NCBI GenBank assembly: GCA_016206585.1
Contig: JACQRE010000009.1
Coordinates: 1-10,268 of the forward strand
Origin: Candidatus Omnitrophota bacterium
Lineage (GTDB): Bacteria; Omnitrophota; Gorgyraeia; Aquiviventales; Aquiviventaceae
Direction of reading: 5' to 3'
DNA: 10,268 bases
Positions 7,268-10,268 of the stretch are shown here, piece by piece. Made by a program: the position numbers and the translations under genes. How positions within the stretch are numbered: position 1 is the stretch's first letter; each line of letters begins with the position of its first letter. Under the pieces are notes generated by a model, which did no database searches, had not been told where the DNA came from, and saw only the letters and a list, made by a program, of their open reading frames with translations.

Positions 7268-7457
7268 GGCCGGTTCCGGTTGGCCGATCGGGCGGGAGGG
7301 CGACGGGGTGGCCTCCGGTAGCGTCCTCGGGGAGCCCTCCTTCGGCGTCCCTCTCGGACGCTCCCCTCGGCTCCCCGTCGCTGGACGGCAGTCTTTTTCC
7401 GCAATGCGGCCAACCACCAGCCCTGGACGTTGTCGGGCGAGCCAAGCGACAAGCAAC
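7268..7457 (+). repeat. Composite hairpin repeat, copy X
   Basis: This block fills most of the 312-base gap between the zinc-ribbon ORF and the secreted protein. In order it holds a head (7268-7290, gggccggttccggttggccg...), an 84-base hairpin cassette (7298-7381), a third module at 7401-7433 containing cggccaaccacc, and the core gcgacaagcaac (7446-7457). The head recurs inverted at 10246-10268, the cassette is repeated perfectly at 8402-8485, and the third module recurs inverted at 10016-10050. The cassette has nested symmetry: gcgacgggg (7300-7308) with ccccgtcgc (7373-7381), and agcgtcc (7320-7326) with ggacgct (7356-7362). I see no gene in this gap. Confidence 0.8.
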
Positions 7458-7543
7458 ACATCCAAGGAACACGCTTACCGGGCTGAGCCCGCGCAGTCAC
7501 TCGCGTCCGTCCGCGCCCCCGCCGAATAGGGCCAGGATCAATA

Positions 7544-8313
7544 ATGAGTGGAAGGTCAAGGCGGCGTGGTTTACGAGTGTCCTTCTGGTTTCTGCGGGTG
7601 CAGTGTGCGCCGACGAACCCCCGTCGTGGTCTGAATTTGATGTGCGATCCCCCAACGGACACTATCTGGCTCAAGTCAGCGTGCGGGAAAAGCCGGAAGG
7701 CGCCCCTCGCTGGACATGGAAGTACCAGCTCACGGTGTTTGACACCCGACAGGAGGGGGCCCGGCAGTCCCTCTGGTCGTGTGAGTACACGCACGAGGGC
7801 TATTCGGGCGGCTACCTGTCCGATGACGGGTCTACCTTCGCCTACGTCAACTCCTGGTATGAACCGGATGGGCCGACGGTCTCCATGTACCATCTGGGCA
7901 AGAACGCCGGCGTCATCGTGGGCCGCGAGTTCAACATCCCCGCCGCGGCCCTCCGGTCAACGGTCTCGCACCAGCTGTGGCTCGATGACTCCGGTGCTCC
8001 CAACGTTCGATTCGTCCAAACCACGAAGGAGCCCGCGCCTCCAAGCTACTACGACACACTTGCCAAGGAGTGCCAAACCAGACAGAGTCAAGGGTGCTGT
8101 CTCGCCTCTGTGGAAACCATGAGGGCCAGCCACTCTACTCTCCTGCCGCTGGAGGGATGTCCTGCGGGGTACCAGCCAAACGGGATGCGGTGCATTGATA
8201 GTTATCATTGGTGCCAACCAGCAAACCCGCTCCCGCTAGGGCTGGAAATCACCACCATCGATCACCAGACTCATCAGATCAGCGTGGAATCTGCAACGTT
8301 GGTGAAGCCATGA
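7544..8313 (+). CDS. Secreted Cys-containing protein with frameshift at codon 2
   Basis: The real coding frame is clear from about 7549. A signal peptide (WKVKAAWFTSVLLVSAGAVCA) ends in a cleavable VCA-DEP site. A repeat-like beta domain follows, with SPNGHYLAQV, SDDGSTFAYVN and GREFNIPAAAL. The C-terminal segment holds six Cys (codons at 8071, 8095, 8098, 8158, 8191, 8212), with the last three in CPAGYQPNGMRCIDSYHWC. No ATG, GTG or TTG lies near the signal peptide in this frame. ATG 7544 has AGGA six bases upstream but is out of frame by one; one base added after it would give Met-X-Trp-Lys-Val-Lys and a 256-residue precursor. So there is a one-base deletion or a sequence error. If the ORF instead began at ATG 7228, about 108 repeat-derived residues would precede the signal. 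Function unknown. Confidence 0.6.
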
Positions 8314-8346
8314 CTGACGGCCCGTCCGCTCGTTCCGGCGCGGTCT

Positions 8347-8363
8347 CCGGGCGCCCGGTTTTT
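8347..8363 (+). terminator. Possible intrinsic terminator
   Basis: The perfect palindrome ccgggcgcccgg (8347-8358) is followed at once by five Ts (8359-8363), 34 bases after the stop of the secreted protein. The stem is short (4 bp with a gcgc loop) but all G-C. It is well placed to end that transcript before the repeat and the AT-rich islet. Confidence 0.4.
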
Positions 8364-8401
8364 GCTCGCTGTTCCTCTTCTACTGCCGGCGGGTCCTGCT
8401 C

Positions 8402-8555
8402 GGGCGACGGGGTGGCCTCCGGTAGCGTCCTCGGGGAGCCCTCCTTCGGCGTCCCTCTCGGACGCTCCCCTCGGCTCCCCGTCGCCACTCGTCACCAGAG
8501 CCGGCGCGCTGCGTTACCCGCCGGATACCCGGCGCTACCCAGACACCGATTACCC
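8402..8555 (+). repeat. Composite hairpin repeat, copy Z
   Basis: Bases 8402-8485 are identical over 84 bases to 7298-7381. Bases 8513-8555 (starting gttacccgccggatacccgg) match 9973-10015 on the opposite strand with about 7 mismatches in 43. The head and the cggccaaccacc module of copy X are missing. With the possible terminator at 8347 this accounts for most of the 287-base gap between the secreted protein and the HEPN-like gene. G+C content drops just after this block. Confidence 0.8.
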
Positions 8556-8600
8556 TTTGTCACATGGACGGCTACTTGAGCCAGATGAATGGGATCAATC

Positions 8601-9104
8601 ATGCATGAAAGCGTGAAATTAGAAGAAGCGAAATATTTTCTTGGGCAGATGGCTAAGGAGGAACTAAATCCAGAAGTTTTCAAGCACAACCTCAGCGCTT
8701 TCCTCTCGTCTGCGCGTTCGATTCTTCAATACTCGCTGGAGGAAGCTGAGAACAAAGCGAATGGGAAGGCGTGGTACGATGCTCACATGAATGGCAACCA
8801 GCTATTGAAATACTTTAAGGAGAAGCGGAATGTGAGTATCCATACTGAGCCGGTTAAGCCAAGAAGACATATTACGTTTACGAAAACTATAGGCCCATCT
8901 TCGTCCTTCCGAATCATTGGGGAGAAAAGCGAGTACAAGTCCCCTCCTAAGGATACCAACGCAGAAAGTGAGCACACCGCAATTACACATAACTTTGTGG
9001 ACTGGAAAGGGTCTGAAGACGTGCTGACATTATGCAGGAGATATCTTGGTGACCTGGAGGCGTTCATTATAGATGGAATTGCCCAGGGCTTTATTTCTGG
9101 CTAG
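8601..9104 (+). CDS. HEPN-like hypothetical protein
   Basis: This 167-residue soluble protein is mainly alpha-helical at its start (EEAKYFLGQMA, FKHNLSAFLSSARSILQYSLEEAE). KEKRNVSIHTEPV at 73-85 contains R76-NVSI-H81, which fits the RX4-6H signature of HEPN-domain RNases. A C-terminal part with more beta character follows. HEPN proteins often act as RNase toxins or in phage defence; placing this one there is inference from the motif and helix pattern only. The codons are AT-richer than in the glycan genes and AGA/AGG arginines are common, which suggests transfer. ATG 8601 is chosen; ATG 8589 would add four residues, and neither has a strong ribosome site. No antitoxin-like partner is obvious. 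The next gene is about 100 bases downstream. Confidence 0.7.
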   Translation: MHESVKLEEAKYFLGQMAKEELNPEVFKHNLSAFLSSARSILQYSLEEAENKANGKAWYDAHMNGNQLLKYFKEKRNVSIHTEPVKPRRHITFTKTIGPSSSFRIIGEKSEYKSPPKDTNAESEHTAITHNFVDWKGSEDVLTLCRRYLGDLEAFIIDGIAQGFISG

Positions 9105-9205
9105 ACGATGAGAAAGTGTCACGGCATTTTACCAACCCATCAGCAAAGTCTGTGTAGTGAATAATATGTTCCTAGAATTCTGTGAGTGAGGAGACAATTC
9201 AGGAG

Positions 9206-9919
9206 ATGGAGTGCGAGGAAGTAACAAGAAAAAGGAAGCCCTGCAAAGGCCATCCAATGAAAGGTGCGAAAGTCTGTTATCCGCACAGCTTCGGAAAAAT
9301 TAGAAATGTTCCGTGGCATAAAAATGCAACGTTCCACTGTATGTTAGGTATCCTAGGTCTCCTGGGAACTGGGGCAACCTACTGGTCTGGCGCGACCAGA
9401 GCCAACCAGGAGGCAATAATGGAGAATTTGGCACAGGTTCCTGCCAGGACCGCTAGAGAGTTCGGATTGGGAAGAATTGAGAGAGAGGGAATTGCCTTGA
9501 CCCTGAGGTACGCATATGAATTCGACCAGTATCTTGGCGCGACTAATGAATATGGCAATGAAGACAGGATAATAGATCCTGGGCAACCGATACGGAAGAG
9601 ATTTGACCCTGACAAGGGAGTTGGGTTTGTGTTTGGCGTAGCAAACGGTAATCCCGGAATTCCCTTTGAGGATGTTTGGTTACAGGTTGTACTGGTTGAC
9701 GAGGGATTAGAAGTAGTCAGCGCTGATGGCTGGCAGACGCAGAGAGTGAATAAACGGTATTCCCACTATTTTTCTCGGATAAATAATACACCGTTGAATG
9801 TTTCGGGCGCACTGGTAGTAAAATTTCCGCATTCGGGAACTTTTTTGTTGCAGTGCTCAATCGAGGGGCGAGGAGTCGAACCAATCAGAATTCCTGTAAA
9901 GGTTCTGCTATACCAATGA
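9206..9919 (+). CDS. Single-pass membrane protein with N-terminal Cys/His motif
   Basis: From ATG 9206 the protein has 237 residues. The N-terminus is basic and carries C3, C13, C24 and H27 (CX9CX10CX2H, including KGAKVCYPHSFG), a possible small zinc site. A hydrophobic stretch at about 43-60 (FHCMLGILGLLGTGATYW) could cross the membrane. The rest is a soluble, probably beta-rich domain ending in SGTFLLQCSIEGRGVEPIRIPV. With a cytoplasmic zinc motif and an outer domain it looks like a small membrane sensor or anchor, but I do not know the family. GTG 9182 would add eight residues; ATG 9206 is preferred because gaggag lies 12 bases upstream. AT-rich codons match the HEPN-like neighbour, and the two may have arrived together. 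Confidence 0.65.
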   Translation: MECEEVTRKRKPCKGHPMKGAKVCYPHSFGKIRNVPWHKNATFHCMLGILGLLGTGATYWSGATRANQEAIMENLAQVPARTAREFGLGRIEREGIALTLRYAYEFDQYLGATNEYGNEDRIIDPGQPIRKRFDPDKGVGFVFGVANGNPGIPFEDVWLQVVLVDEGLEVVSADGWQTQRVNKRYSHYFSRINNTPLNVSGALVVKFPHSGTFLLQCSIEGRGVEPIRIPVKVLLYQ

Positions 9920-9930
9920 ACTTGGGGGAA

Positions 9931-9948
9931 CTCCGGGGACAGTTTATT
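9931..9948 (+). repeat. ccggggacagttta-type repeat end
   Basis: The string ctccggggacagtttatt follows the stop of the membrane protein by 11 bases. From memory it resembles short intergenic repeats found widely in environmental genomes. Only one copy is seen here, so the call rests on recall rather than on repetition within the window. Confidence 0.3.
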
Positions 9949-9972
9949 CGATGGGCTCTGCCATATAGAAGA

Positions 9973-10268
9973 GGGGAAGCGGTGGTTGGGTGGCGCTGGG
10001 TATCCGGCGGGTCACACAACGTGTCTGGGGCCGGTGGTTGGCCGGATCGCAGCGACGGACGTGGAGGGCGCGGCGGTCGCCACCCTCGCGGGTGGCGACA
10101 CTCCCGTCGCCCACCCGCCTGCGGCGGGTGCCCGGGCTCGGTCGCGGCTGGACGCCGAGCGGGCCCGGCGACCGAAGCGGGCACCACGGCGCGAGCGCCG
10201 TGGTCGCTGAGGGAAGTGCCGAACGGCGCAGCCGGAGGCGGGCGCGATCGGCCAACCGGAACCGGCCC
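9973..10268 (-). repeat. Composite hairpin repeat, copy Y (inverted)
   Basis: Read on the minus strand from 10268, the block gives the head (10268-10246, as at 7268), a chain of hairpins, the cggccaaccacc module (10050-10016, as at 7401) and the gtgacccgccggataccc module (10015-9973, as at 8513). The order is the same as in copies X and Z. The hairpins include a perfect 10-bp stem (gtcgccaccc/gggtggcgac, 10076-10099), cacccgcc/ggcgggtg (10112-10130) and accacggcg/cgccgtggt (10183-10204). No gene is seen here; the open frames across it are products of high G+C. The element may continue beyond the window. Confidence 0.8.

Noticed and set aside
7391..7410. Terminator from gtctttttcc next to ccgcaatgcgg
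   Set aside because: The T run comes before the 5-bp palindrome instead of after it on the plus strand, and the stem is too short with a one-base loop.
6997..8313. One 438-codon gene from the heptamer repeat to the end of the secreted protein
   Set aside because: Its first 180 or so codons are a shadow of the zinc-ribbon ORF plus repeat copy X, and a signal peptide would lie in the middle of the protein.
7298..8485. Composite transposon or insertion sequence defined by the 84-base direct repeats
   Set aside because: No transposase or other mobility gene lies between the copies, and the flanks show no obvious target duplication.
9143..9170. Promoter before the membrane protein (tgtgtagtgaataatatg)
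   Set aside because: AT-rich DNA gives -10-like strings by chance, and no convincing -35 element with proper spacing was found.
9850..9919. tRNA on the minus strand, because ggttcgactcc resembles a T-loop
   Set aside because: The T-stem does not pair, no acceptor or anticodon stem can be formed, and the bases are coding for the end of the membrane protein.

Overview
The window is about 70% G+C over its first 8.5 kb (the row starting at 4921 counts to 42 of 60) and drops to about 47% in an islet near 8.58-9.96 kb (the row starting at 8641 counts to 28 of 60). It carries part of a surface-polysaccharide locus of a GC-rich environmental bacterium. The taxon cannot be fixed from sequence alone. 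Abundant short hairpin repeats and a secreted protein with a C-terminal Cys/Tyr/Trp motif remind me of metagenome-derived candidate phyla such as Omnitrophota, but this is a weak guess.

Region 1 (1-7049) is a same-strand gene string. It holds the C-terminal end of a NodU/CmcH-type carbamoyltransferase, a GT-A-like glycosyltransferase (589-1530), a second GT-A-like glycosyltransferase with a DAD motif (1594-2490), a 786-residue fusion of a GT-B-like N-half and a GT4 C-half (2490-4850), a GT2 enzyme (4847-5815) and a GT4 enzyme (5808-7049). The last four genes overlap by 1, 4 and 8 bases and look translationally coupled. Together they would add several sugars and one O-carbamoyl group to a cell-surface glycan. 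No flippase, polymerase or sugar-nucleotide synthesis gene is present in the window.

Region 2 (7022-8313) holds a small zinc-ribbon ORF and a secreted Cys-containing protein. The reading frame of the secreted protein is one base out of register with its well-placed ATG. A repeat block lies between these two genes.

Region 3 (about 8580-9960) is an AT-richer islet with two unfamiliar genes, a HEPN-like protein and a single-pass membrane protein with a small Cys/His motif. It is bracketed by inverted copies of a dispersed repeat.

The most unusual property of the window is its repeats. A 63-base palindrome sits in frame inside the fusion glycosyltransferase with an apparent 5-base target duplication. 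A heptamer module appears intact after the last GT but split by a hairpin element after the carbamoyltransferase. A modular hairpin repeat occurs in at least four partial copies, including an 84-base perfect duplication. Three genes end in repeat-derived C-terminal tails.
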